This document shows positions 1 to 6,445 of a DNA stretch of 13,309 nt, one piece after another (position 1 is the first letter of the stretch; each line of letters begins with the position of its first letter). Both the position numbers and the translations under genes were made by a program. The stretch is from JACMOY01 sp046590855 (GTDB lineage: Bacteria > Actinomycetota > Actinomycetes > Actinomycetales > Angustibacteraceae): contig JBKJTJ010000384.1 in NCBI GenBank assembly GCA_046590855.1, positions 1 through 13,309 on the forward strand, read 5' to 3'. The notes beneath the pieces are model-generated. The model had not been told where the DNA came from and searched no databases. It was given only the letters and a program-made list of their open reading frames with translations.

Positions 1-966
1 CAGGGCCGGGCGTGGGTGCCCGGCCTGGTCGACGGCGACGAGACCGTCTACGCCGTGCTGCCGCTGTTCCACGCCTACGGGCTGACGCTGTGCCTGACCT
101 TCGCGATGAGCATCGGCGCGACCCTGGTGCTGTTGCCGCGCTTCGACCTCGAGCAGATGATCGAGGCGATCGGACGCCGGCCACCGACCTTCCTTCCCGC
201 CGTGCCCCCGATCTACGCCCGGCTCGCCGAGGCCGCCCGCGCGGGTGACGTCGACCTCACGTCGGTGCGCTACGCCATCTCGGGGGCGATGACGCTGCCA
301 CCCGAGCTGGTGCGCGAGTGGGAGGCCGTCACCGGTGGTCTGCTCGTTGAGGGGTACGGGATGACCGAGTCGTCACCGATCGCCCTGGGCAACCCGGTGG
401 CGGCCAGCCGCCGCCCGGGCACCATCGGCGTCCCGTTCCCGTCCACCGACATCCGGGTCGTCGATCGCGAGGACCCGACCCGCGACGTCGCCGTGGGTCA
501 GCCCGGCGAGCTGCTCGTCCGCGGGCCCCAGGTGTTCACCGGGTACTGGAACCGCCCGCAGGAGACCTCCGAGGCGCTGCTGGAGGGCGGCTGGCTGCGT
601 ACCGGCGACGTCGTGGTCACCGACGCCGACGGGTTCGTGCGGGTGGTCGACCGGATCAAGGAGCTGATCATCACCGGGGGGTTCAACGTGTACCCCTCCG
701 AGGTCGAGGAGGCGCTGCGTCAGCACCCTGACGTCCAGGACGCCGCCGTGGTCGGCGCGCGCGGTGACGACGGCGAGCAGGTGGTCGCCGTCGTCGTGGC
801 GGCCGCGGGCGCGCAGGTCGACGCCGACGCCGTCCGGGCGTTCGCGCGTGAGCGGCTCACGGCCTACAAGGTGCCCAAGCGGGTCGTGGTCGTCGACGAG
901 CTGCCGCGGTCGCTGATCGGCAAGGTGCTGCGGCGCGAGGTGCGCGACCGGGTCGAACGGGGGTGA
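1..966 (+). CDS. Acyl-CoA synthetase / long-chain fatty acid-CoA ligase, 5'-truncated by window edge
   Basis: This is the C-terminal 321 residues of an ANL-superfamily adenylating enzyme; the frame is open from base 1, so the true start lies outside the window. Such enzymes activate a carboxylic acid with ATP to an acyl-AMP and then form the acyl-CoA. Visible motifs in order are the adenylate-binding YGMTESSP (about residues 119-126 of the visible part), the GWLRTGD motif with the ribose-binding aspartate, the hinge region DRIKELIITGGFNVYPSEVE, and the C-terminal PRSLIGKVLRRE containing the catalytic lysine of the A10 motif. The P-loop-like YTSGTTGxPKG motif is missing because it precedes the window. 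FadD-type ligases are typically 500-560 residues, so roughly 200 are off-screen. Substrate chain length cannot be read from this part. It is convergent with the next gene, 11 bp away. Confidence 0.93.
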   Translation, partial: QGRAWVPGLVDGDETVYAVLPLFHAYGLTLCLTFAMSIGATLVLLPRFDLEQMIEAIGRRPPTFLPAVPPIYARLAEAARAGDVDLTSVRYAISGAMTLPPELVREWEAVTGGLLVEGYGMTESSPIALGNPVAASRRPGTIGVPFPSTDIRVVDREDPTRDVAVGQPGELLVRGPQVFTGYWNRPQETSEALLEGGWLRTGDVVVTDADGFVRVVDRIKELIITGGFNVYPSEVEEALRQHPDVQDAAVVGARGDDGEQVVAVVVAAAGAQVDADAVRAFARERLTAYKVPKRVVVVDELPRSLIGKVLRREVRDRVERG

Positions 967-977
967 GGCGCCACCAG

Positions 978-1379
978 TCAGTCGCCGGACAGCAGGATCC
1001 CTACGAAGAGCGTGGCCAGGGCGGTCAGAACGGTGAGGGCACCGAACACCGCCATCGTTCGGCGGGAGGTGGCCCGCGCGTGCACGTAGGCCGTGACGCC
1101 CGAGGCCAGCACCAGGGCGTACTTCAGCATCAGGGTGTGCTGGTACGCCGGGCCCTTGTCGCCCTCGGCCACGACGTTCCAGACGCCGGTGACGAGCAGG
1201 ACGGCGAAGGCCGGCCAGGCGATGCGGTTGAAGGCGAGGGCCGCCGCCTTCGGCACCCCGGTCCCGGCGGCGCGCAGCGCCGGCACGAGTGCGGCGAGCG
1301 TGATCTGACCACCGACCCACACGGTGGCCGCCAGCACGTGCAGGAACAGACGCAGGGTCTCGACCTCGACGGGCTTCAC
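978..1379 (-). CDS. CopD-like small integral membrane protein
   Basis: A 133-residue membrane protein with four hydrophobic segments (about residues 8-35, 52-72, 82-100 and 108-131). The first carries a FLHVLAATVWVGG motif typical of CopD-domain and related small membrane proteins, in which a helix-borne histidine (H14) may bind copper or heme; H81 and H100 are other candidate ligands. I chose the GTG start at 1379 because a CAGGCT box sits exactly 6 nt before it (a leaderless arrangement repeated elsewhere in the window) and because it puts the protein start just ahead of helix 1. An ATG at 1406 would add nine residues, MRQAWQAVG. There is no copC, multicopper oxidase or copper regulator beside it, so a copper role is inferred from fold only. 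It is divergent from the MetE-like gene and convergent with the acyl-CoA ligase. Confidence 0.8.
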   Translation of the reverse strand: MKPVEVETLRLFLHVLAATVWVGGQITLAALVPALRAAGTGVPKAAALAFNRIAWPAFAVLLVTGVWNVVAEGDKGPAYQHTLMLKYALVLASGVTAYVHARATSRRTMAVFGALTVLTALATLFVGILLSGD

Positions 1380-1385
1380 GCCGAC

Positions 1386-1391
1386 AGCCTG
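1386..1391 (-). promoter_or_regulatory. Putative -10 box (CAGGCT) of leaderless CopD-like gene
   Basis: CAGGCT on the minus strand, then six bases GTCGGC, then the GTG start codon at 1379. This matches the CANNNT-N6/7-start pattern seen at four other genes here. No convincing -35 box is visible about 17 bp upstream. Confidence 0.45.
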
Positions 1392-1442
1392 CCAGGCCTG
1401 GCGCATCGGCCCCACCGTCGTGCGCCCGGCTCCACGGTGCAG

Positions 1443-1448
1443 CACAGT
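1443..1448 (+). promoter_or_regulatory. Putative -10 box (CACAGT) of leaderless MetE-like gene
   Basis: CACAGT followed by GACGCC and then the ATG at 1455. No Shine-Dalgarno sequence precedes this ATG, so transcription probably starts at or next to the A of the ATG. The same CACAGTGAC core precedes the dehydrogenase start at 13291. No clear -35 element is seen. Confidence 0.45.
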
Positions 1449-1454
1449 GACGCC

Positions 1455-2573
1455 ATGACGAGTCATGATTTGCCACCGTTTCGAGCCGACCACGTCGGCA
1501 GCCTGCTGCGTCCTGCGCGGCTGCTGGACGCCCGCGCTGCACGCGCCGAGGAGCGCCTGGACGACGAGGGCCTGCGCGCGGTCGAGGACGAGTGCGTCAT
1601 CGAGGTCGTGCGACAGCAGCAGGACGTCGGGCTGGCCTCGGCGACCGACGGGGAGTTTCGACGCACCTCCTGGCACATGGACTTCATCTACCAGCTCGGC
1701 GGTGTCCACCGCACGGACGAGCAGCTCGAGGTGCACTTCACGAACGCGCAGGGTGCCCTCGACTTCACCTCGGCCGGGCTGAGGGTCGATGGGCCGATCT
1801 CGCTGCCGCACACCGTCTTCGGGGAGGCGTTCAGCTTCCTCCGCGACCAGGTGACCACCGCGGTGCCCAAGCTGACCATCCCGTCGCCCAGCATGGTGCA
1901 CTATCGCGGCGGCGCCGCCTCGATCGACCGTCGCGTCTACCCCGACCTCGAGCAGTTCTGGGACGACCTCGCGGGCGCGTACGCCGCTCAGGTGCGTGCC
2001 GTCGCCGACCTCGGCTGCACCTACCTGCAGCTCGACGACACCAGCCTGGCGTACCTCAACGACCCTGCCGAGCGGGCCCGGCACAACGCTCTCGGAGAGG
2101 AGTCCGAGCACCAGCACGAGCGGTACATCGCCACCATCAACGCGGCGCTCGCCGGGCGTCCCGAGGGGCTGCGGGTCACGACGCACCTGTGCCGCGGCAA
2201 CTTCCGCTCCTCCTGGGCGGCCGAGGGCGGCTACGACTTCGTCGCTGAGGCTCTGTTCGGCGGGCTGGACGTCGACGGGTTCTTCCTCGAGTACGACGAC
2301 GAGCGTTCCGGAGGGTTCGAGCCCCTGCGGTTCGTCCCCCCCGGCAAGCAGGTGGTGCTGGGTCTGGTCACGACCAAGAGCCCGCAGCTGGAGAGCAAGG
2401 ACGACCTCAAGCGTCGCATCGAGCAGGCCAGCAGGTTCGTCCCGCTCGAGCAGCTGTGCCTGTCACCGCAGTGCGGGTTCTCCTCCACCGTCGAGGGCAA
2501 CGCGCTGACCCGCGACGAGCAGCTGGCCAAGCTGGCACTGGTCGTCGAGACCGCGGCCGAGGTCTGGGGCTGA
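1455..2573 (+). CDS. MetE C-terminal-domain-like zinc methyltransferase (YxjG/YxjH type)
   Basis: A 372-residue protein matching the catalytic half of cobalamin-independent methionine synthase, the UROD/MetE-like (beta/alpha)8 barrel. Full-length MetE has about 750 residues in two barrels; this is the stand-alone single-barrel form found in Bacillus YxjG/YxjH and archaeal relatives. All four zinc ligands of the family are recognisable: H244 and C246 in THLCRGN, E279 in FFLEYDD and C340 in SPQCGFSS. The DGEFRR motif (66-70) and QLDDTS motif (192-197) are also typical. The expected reaction is methyl transfer to a thiol, probably homocysteine, but the methyl donor for this short form is not defined by sequence. 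The ATG at 1455 starts right at the conserved N-terminus (FRADHVGSLLRP) and has a leaderless-type promoter box. No methionine-pathway gene is adjacent, so the pathway assignment is inference. Confidence 0.88.
   Translation: MTSHDLPPFRADHVGSLLRPARLLDARAARAEERLDDEGLRAVEDECVIEVVRQQQDVGLASATDGEFRRTSWHMDFIYQLGGVHRTDEQLEVHFTNAQGALDFTSAGLRVDGPISLPHTVFGEAFSFLRDQVTTAVPKLTIPSPSMVHYRGGAASIDRRVYPDLEQFWDDLAGAYAAQVRAVADLGCTYLQLDDTSLAYLNDPAERARHNALGEESEHQHERYIATINAALAGRPEGLRVTTHLCRGNFRSSWAAEGGYDFVAEALFGGLDVDGFFLEYDDERSGGFEPLRFVPPGKQVVLGLVTTKSPQLESKDDLKRRIEQASRFVPLEQLCLSPQCGFSSTVEGNALTRDEQLAKLALVVETAAEVWG
2559..2562 (+). promoter_or_regulatory. Possible Shine-Dalgarno (GAGG) for the DksA/TraR gene
   Basis: GAGG inside the end of the MetE-like gene, 7 nt before a CTG at 2570 that overlaps the upstream stop as CTGA. 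It is listed because it bears on the start choice of the downstream gene; a four-base match in GC-rich DNA is weak evidence on its own. Confidence 0.25.
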
Positions 2574-2932
2574 GTCCGGCGTCGGCCCACCCCGGTGCCC
2601 GAGGACGACTTCGGTCCCGGCTCGCAGCCGTCGACGACCAGATCTTGGCGCTGCACGGCCAGCACGACGAGATCGTCTCGGCCAGCCGTGACTCCAACGC
2701 CGACGACGAGCACGACCCCGAGGGCTCGACCATCGCGTTCGAGCGCCAGCAGGTCACGGCCCTGATCACCGCGCTGCGGGCGACGCGGGAGGACATCGAC
2801 CGTGCACTGGCCGCGGTCGACCGGGGCACGTACGGGGTGTGCGTGGCGTGCGGCCGACCGATCGGTTCCGAGCGACTTCAGGCCCGGCCCAGCGCCAGCA
2901 CCTGCATCGACTGCGCCGGCCGGCCGCGATGA
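2570..2932 (+). CDS. DksA/TraR-family zinc-finger protein, start uncertain
   Basis: The product has an N-terminal helical region, an acidic SNADDEHDPEGSTIAFER segment (about 42-59), a second helix, and a C-terminal C4 zinc finger with spacing CX2C-X17-CX2C (C91, C94, C112, C115 by the start used here). DksA/TraR proteins enter the RNA polymerase secondary channel and modulate initiation; the DDEHDPEG form is common in actinobacteria, where function is less well defined. The start is unresolved. The helix beginning RGRLRSRLAAVDDQ looks family-conserved, yet no in-frame ATG, GTG or TTG lies between 2471 and 2645. Options are CTG 2570 (used here; SD-like GAGG 7 nt upstream, CTGA overlap), GTG 2456 or 2471 deep inside the upstream gene, TTG 2645 (95 residues, truncating the first helix), or a one-base frameshift from GTG 2595. 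Probably cotranscribed with the MetE-like gene. Confidence 0.75.
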   Translation: MSPASAHPGARGRLRSRLAAVDDQILALHGQHDEIVSASRDSNADDEHDPEGSTIAFERQQVTALITALRATREDIDRALAAVDRGTYGVCVACGRPIGSERLQARPSASTCIDCAGRPR

Positions 2933-3012
2933 CCCACTGCACGCCGCCGCCGCCGTCCTGGCTGGTCTCGTCCATGGGGCTGACCTGACGGGACGCCGAT
3001 GACCCGGTGTGG

Positions 3013-3018
3013 TGGGAT
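3013..3018 (+). promoter_or_regulatory. Possible -10 element (TGGGAT) upstream of psiE-like gene
   Basis: TGGGAT lies about 15 bp before the strong Shine-Dalgarno of the psiE-like gene, in the 115-bp gap after the DksA/TraR gene (2933-3047). It resembles a TANNNT box but has no good -35 partner, so support is weak. Nothing else is recognisable in this gap. Confidence 0.22.
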
Positions 3019-3033
3019 GGCGCTCTCGTCAAC

Positions 3034-3040
3034 AGGAGGT
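3034..3040 (+). promoter_or_regulatory. Strong Shine-Dalgarno (AGGAGGT) fixing the psiE-like start
   Basis: A perfect AGGAGGT with 7-nt spacing to GTG 3048. It decides against the earlier in-frame GTG at 3009, which lies upstream of this site. Confidence 0.85.
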
Positions 3041-3047
3041 CAAGGGC

Positions 3048-3557
3048 GTGGAAAGTCGGCAGCCGTGGCACAAGCGGGTGGCGGCGGTGGTGATCGAGGT
3101 CGGCGAGGACATCGCCTACTTCCTGATCGCCGCGCTGCTGCTGGTGCTCGCGTTCGTCACACTGGTCGAGGCCGGGCACGTGCTGCTCGGGGTGACCGGC
3201 TCGCGCGGGGTGCAGGAGGTCGTGCTCGACGTCCTGGACCTGCTGCTGCTCGTCTTCATCGTCGTCGAGTTGCTGTTCGCCGTCCGCACCACCATCGCCC
3301 GGCGTGAGTTGGTGGCCGAGCCGTTCCTGCTGGTCGGGGTGATCGCGGTGGTCAAGGAGATCGTGGTCCTGTCGGTGAAGGCACCCGACCTGATGGGCAC
3401 CGACAAGGCCGACGACGTGGTGGTCGACCTCGCCGTGCTGGGTGGTCTGGTGCTGGTGCTGGCAGCCGCGGCCTGGATGCTGCGCATCAAGGAGCGCGAG
3501 CCCAGCGAGGGTGAGGACTCGCCGTCCCCAGGCGGGCGTGACAGGGTCGGAGCATGA
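3048..3557 (+). CDS. PsiE-like (phosphate-starvation-inducible) membrane protein
   Basis: A 169-residue protein with a short basic N-terminus (ESRQPWHKR), four predicted membrane segments (about 22-45, 58-80, 91-110, 126-146) and a charged cytoplasmic tail (RIKEREPSEGEDS). The middle shows the PsiE-family pattern VELLFAVRTTIARRELVAEP followed by FLLVGVIAVVKEIVVLS. E. coli PsiE is induced by phosphate starvation, but its biochemical role is unknown, and the family name does not prove phosphate control here. The GTG start at 3048 is fixed by the perfect SD. The stop overlaps the next start as ATGA (3554-3557), so this gene and the DUF5709 gene are probably translationally coupled. Confidence 0.85.
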   Translation: MESRQPWHKRVAAVVIEVGEDIAYFLIAALLLVLAFVTLVEAGHVLLGVTGSRGVQEVVLDVLDLLLLVFIVVELLFAVRTTIARRELVAEPFLLVGVIAVVKEIVVLSVKAPDLMGTDKADDVVVDLAVLGGLVLVLAAAAWMLRIKEREPSEGEDSPSPGGRDRVGA

Positions 3558-4042
3558 GCGACGACAGCACACCGGGCGAGAGCTACGACATCGACGGCGC
3601 CGGGACGTACAGCGTCGACGACGAGAACCAGCTGCAGAGCGAGGACACCCTGGTCGACCGCGGCGTCGACGACGTCCTGGACGAGGGGTACTCCCCGCCC
3701 GAGCGACCGCGCGCGGTCGAGGGCTTCGGCACCACCGCGGCCGAGGTCGCGCAGGGCGAGACCCTCGACATGCGCATCGCGCAGGAGGAGCCGGACCCGA
3801 CGATGGCCTTCGACGACCCGCTGGCCGAGCCGGTCGAGGAGGACCCCGACGCACCGCGCGAGCAGGACGAGGTGCTGGACGACGGTGAGGTCGGCACCCT
3901 GCGCGCCGGACGGCTGATCGCCCCTGACGAGGGCGCGCACGAGGACGTCGAATCAGACCTGATCGCCAGCGATGCGGGGATCGACGCGGGAGCCGCCTCG
4001 GCCGAGGAGGCTGCGATGCACGTGGTGGACGACCAGGGCTGA
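3554..4042 (+). CDS. DUF5709 family acidic protein
   Basis: A 162-residue, strongly acidic, soluble protein with no signal peptide or membrane segment. It carries the hallmark DUF5709 region YSVDDENQLQSEDTLVDRG (about 19-37) followed by VDDVLDEGYSPPERPRAVE, a middle stretch AAEVAQGETLDMRIAQEEPDP, and a conserved-looking C-terminal block GTLRAGRLIAPDEG...ESDLIASDAGID. DUF5709 is widespread in actinobacteria and has no established function. The high D/E content and low hydrophobicity suggest partial disorder or interaction with basic partners, which is inference. It starts within the stop of the psiE-like gene (ATGA), so the pair is likely made together. Confidence 0.87.
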   Translation: MSDDSTPGESYDIDGAGTYSVDDENQLQSEDTLVDRGVDDVLDEGYSPPERPRAVEGFGTTAAEVAQGETLDMRIAQEEPDPTMAFDDPLAEPVEEDPDAPREQDEVLDDGEVGTLRAGRLIAPDEGAHEDVESDLIASDAGIDAGAASAEEAAMHVVDDQG

Positions 4043-4073
4043 ACCACGCCACGTCACCTGCGCGTGAGGTGCC

Positions 4074-4095
4074 CTTCGCCCTGTGTTCACCTTGC
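4074..4095 (+). promoter_or_regulatory. PHO-box-like direct repeats upstream of the PHP phosphoesterase
   Basis: Two adjacent 11-bp units, CTTCGCCCTGT and GTTCACCTTGC. The second has a perfect GTTCACC core, the conserved heptamer of the Streptomyces PhoP direct-repeat unit; the first matches 5 of 7. A further 5-of-7 unit (CGTCACC) sits in the same 11-bp phase at 4052. The site is about 80 bp before ATG 4177. This is a pattern match by eye, and chance occurrence in GC-rich DNA is possible. Confidence 0.35.
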
Positions 4096-4166
4096 GCACG
4101 CCTCGCGACCACCTCGAGGGCCTTGGCTGGACTCGTGTGCCGGGCGGTCAGCGCCTGGCCGTCCAC

Positions 4167-4171
4167 GGAGG
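4167..4171 (+). promoter_or_regulatory. Shine-Dalgarno (GGAGG) fixing the PHP protein start
   Basis: GGAGG with 5-nt spacing to ATG 4177. It argues against the longer open frame beginning at 4069, whose extra N-terminus (36 residues) has no homology-like features. Confidence 0.75.
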
Positions 4172-4176
4172 CGTTC

Positions 4177-5913
4177 ATGCAGCAGCACTCACACGGGGCG
4201 TCGGACCACCACCGCGCCTCAGACCACCACCACGGCTCTGACGACGCGACGTCCTCGCCCGCGGTCGACCTGCAGATCCCCGACAGCGAGCTCTCGCCGT
4301 CCGACCTCGGTCGACGCGGGTTCCTGCGCCGGGCCGGGCTGCTCGGCGCGACCGCGGCCGCCGGCTCGGTGCTGGGCGGCGCACTGCCCGCCGTGGCCGA
4401 CGAGCGCGGCGACCGTGGTGAGGACGACTCGCGCGGCGACCGCTACCGATGGCTCGCCGGTGACCACCACATCCACACCCAGTACAGCCCGGACGCGCGC
4501 TACCGGGTGGCCGACCAGGTGCAGCACGCTTCGGCCTACGGCCTGGACTGGATGGTCATCACCGACCACGGCAGCGTGACCCATGCTCGGATCGGCGTCG
4601 AGCTGGTCAACCCCGACATCGTCAAGGCGCGATCGGTGTTCAAGGACGAGACCCTGGTGTTCCAGGGTCTGGAGTGGAACATCCCGGCGGCCGAGCACGG
4701 CACCGTCTTCGTGCACCCGGGCAAGAACGAGGTCGCGGTCCTCAAGGAGTTCGAGAACAGCTTCGACGGCGTGGTCAACTCCGCGACGAAGAACCTGCCC
4801 GAGAACGAGCTCCTGGCCCTGAAGGGCTTGGACTTCCTCGCCGCCTCGATCACGAGCGGCCGGGTCGACGACGCGATGTTCTTCGCCAACCACCCGGCCC
4901 GCAAGGGCCTGGACTCCCCGCACGAGATCCGTGGGTGGCGCGAGCGCCAGCCGCGCATCGCCCTCGGCATGGAGGGCGCCCCCGGCCACCAGGCGGCAGG
5001 GATCAAGAAGCCCTTCGGCGGTGGGTCGGGTCGCGGGTTCTACGACAACACGCCAGGTGCCGACAGCTTCGTGCCCTACCCGCTCGAGAGCTACATCACC
5101 TACGGGGGGTTCGACTGGATGACCTCCACCGTCGGTGGCCTGTGGGACAGCCTGCTCGCCGAGGGCCGGCCGTGGTGGATCACCGCCAACTCCGACTCGC
5201 ACACCATCTACCTCGACGACTCCGTTCGCGGTGGTGCCGGATCCACGGCCGAGTTCGAGGCGAACGGCCGCTACCTCGACCCGGTGCACGGCGCGACCGG
5301 TCCGCAGAACAGCAACGGCGACTTCTGGCCCGGTTACTACAGCAAGACCCACGTGGGCTCCAAGCGCTTCGCCTACGCAGCCGTCATGGAGGGCCTGCGG
5401 GCCGGCCGCGTCTACGTCGACCACGGTGGGCTGGTCGGCGGGCTCGACGTCTCGGTGCGCCGTCGGGGCGACCGTGGTCCCGGCACCCCCCTGGGAGGCG
5501 TGCGCAACGCCAAGCGCGGCGAGCGGTTCGAGCTGGTCATCGTGATCGACCCGGCCACCCTGCCGAACTGGGCGCAGTTCGTGCCCAAGCTGAACCGCAT
5601 CGACGTGATCACGGGGTCCGTCACCGGCGCCAGCACCGACAAGGACTCGTTCAAGGCGCCCGACACCAAGGTCGTCCTGCAGCAGGACGTCTCCGGCGCC
5701 ACCGGCCAGATCGTGGTCACCTACGACCTCGGTGCCGTCGACCAGCCGTTCTACGTCCGCGTGCGCGGCACGGACGGCAACCGCTCGGCGGTCGGCCTGA
5801 ACGGCCCGGCCGTCGACCCCAAGGGCCCGGCCGCCGACGTCTTCGGCGACGCGGACCCGTGGGTCGACCTCTGGTTCTACACGAACCCGATCTTCGTCCT
5901 GCCGAACCGGTGA
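4177..5913 (+). CDS. Tat-exported PHP-domain metal-dependent phosphoesterase
   Basis: A 578-residue protein. Residues 1-44 form an unusually long n-region with seven histidines in the first 19. A twin-arginine motif GRRGFLRR follows (R46, R47), then a hydrophobic stretch and a PAVA-DE cleavage site after A74, so the mature enzyme is exported folded. The PHP domain starts at GDHHIHTQYSPD (H98, H100), then ITDHGS (D130, H131), LEWNIP (E166), FANHP (H239) and ANSDSH (D340, H342), the usual metal ligands of PHP phosphoesterases. The C-terminal part (about 420-578) is beta-rich and resembles the accessory domain in secreted PHP proteins. It likely hydrolyses a phosphoester outside the membrane; the substrate is unknown. 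The ATG has a good SD, and the stop overlaps the next gene (GTGA). A PHO-box-like repeat upstream suggests phosphate control, which is unproven. Confidence 0.88.
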   Translation: MQQHSHGASDHHRASDHHHGSDDATSSPAVDLQIPDSELSPSDLGRRGFLRRAGLLGATAAAGSVLGGALPAVADERGDRGEDDSRGDRYRWLAGDHHIHTQYSPDARYRVADQVQHASAYGLDWMVITDHGSVTHARIGVELVNPDIVKARSVFKDETLVFQGLEWNIPAAEHGTVFVHPGKNEVAVLKEFENSFDGVVNSATKNLPENELLALKGLDFLAASITSGRVDDAMFFANHPARKGLDSPHEIRGWRERQPRIALGMEGAPGHQAAGIKKPFGGGSGRGFYDNTPGADSFVPYPLESYITYGGFDWMTSTVGGLWDSLLAEGRPWWITANSDSHTIYLDDSVRGGAGSTAEFEANGRYLDPVHGATGPQNSNGDFWPGYYSKTHVGSKRFAYAAVMEGLRAGRVYVDHGGLVGGLDVSVRRRGDRGPGTPLGGVRNAKRGERFELVIVIDPATLPNWAQFVPKLNRIDVITGSVTGASTDKDSFKAPDTKVVLQQDVSGATGQIVVTYDLGAVDQPFYVRVRGTDGNRSAVGLNGPAVDPKGPAADVFGDADPWVDLWFYTNPIFVLPNR

Positions 5914-6413
5914 CCCAGGTGAGCGGGCCCGACACTCGCTGGCGCACCACCGGCGAGGCCGAGCACGCTCTGCTGTCGACGGCTCGTGAGGACGTCGACA
6001 GCGCCTGCACCCACTTCGCCGCGTCCGTCTCGGCGGTCCTCGTGACCGTCGAGGCGGGCGGGGTGGTGGACGTCCTGGGTGGAGCCGGCTCTGGCGCGCA
6101 CGAGGCTGACGTCGAGCGGGTCAGGGCGCTGCACACCGGACGCCGCGGGGGACGGCTGTTCGTCTTCCCCGGCTGCGCAGACCTGGTCGGCCGCATGACG
6201 GTGGGTGAGCTGCGCGGCGCCAGCGCCGTCGACGAGGTGGTGATGATCGGCCAGCGCGAGCTGGTGCCCGACGACCAGGAGATCGACACCCAGGGGTATG
6301 TCCGTCCCGAGCTGGCGGACGGTGTCGCGCGGCTGCTCGTGCGTCCAGCGGCCGGCGGACTGGTCATCCCCTTCGAGCAGGCCAACCCCACGCCCTGCTG
6401 CGCCGACCACTGA
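5910..6413 (+). CDS. Hypothetical protein, unrecognised family
   Basis: A 167-residue protein I do not recognise. It looks soluble, with no signal peptide or membrane segment. The middle alternates beta-like stretches (SAVLVTVEAGGVVDVL, GRLFVFPGCADLVGRM, DEVVMIGQRELV) with helices. It ends in PFEQANPTPCCADH, a Cys-Cys-x-x-His tail that could bind metal, with other cysteines at 33 and 89. The start GTG 5910 overlaps the stop of the PHP gene as GTGA, which implies translational coupling; a second in-frame GTG at 5919 would shorten it by three residues. Codon use matches its neighbours. Its role is probably linked to the PHP enzyme, although that enzyme is exported and this protein appears cytoplasmic. 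It is convergent with the first DHA2 transporter, with a hairpin between them. Confidence 0.75.
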   Translation: MTQVSGPDTRWRTTGEAEHALLSTAREDVDSACTHFAASVSAVLVTVEAGGVVDVLGGAGSGAHEADVERVRALHTGRRGGRLFVFPGCADLVGRMTVGELRGASAVDEVVMIGQRELVPDDQEIDTQGYVRPELADGVARLLVRPAAGGLVIPFEQANPTPCCADH

Positions 6414-6417
6414 CCGG

Positions 6418-6445
6418 GCCCGACGTCCCTCAGGGGGCGTCGGGC
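6418..6445. terminator. Bidirectional hairpin terminator between convergent genes
   Basis: A perfect 8-bp stem, GCCCGACG (6418-6425) with CGTCGGGC (6438-6445), continues inward through a T-G wobble and three C-G pairs to a 4-nt TCAG loop, about 12 bp in total. It lies between the convergent unknown gene and MFS gene, and the transporter's stop codon (6430-6432) is in the loop. No U-tract follows, as is common for GC-rich actinobacterial terminators. Confidence 0.6.

Noticed and set aside
962..975. GGTG...CACC at the convergent end of the acyl-CoA ligase and CopD-like genes
   Set aside because: 4-bp stem around a GGCGCC palindrome; no evidence that it terminates transcription.
963..1454. N-terminal extension of the MetE-like frame to 963
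   Set aside because: Its sequence is His/Gln/Gly-rich nonsense antisense to the CopD-like gene, and the family N-terminus begins just after ATG 1455.
4055..4071. CACCT...AGGTG hairpin after the DUF5709 gene
   Set aside because: Only about 5 bp with a 7-nt loop and no U-tract; expected by chance at this GC content.
4069..4176. Upstream GTG start for the PHP protein
   Set aside because: The SD at 4167 serves ATG 4177, the extra 36 residues lack features, and the region overlaps the candidate PHO box.
4219..5424. A 401-codon minus-strand open frame opposite the PHP gene
   Set aside because: Shadow frame of the PHP gene; no motif, no start signal, and composition is Val/Arg/Gly-biased as expected from GC3 bias.
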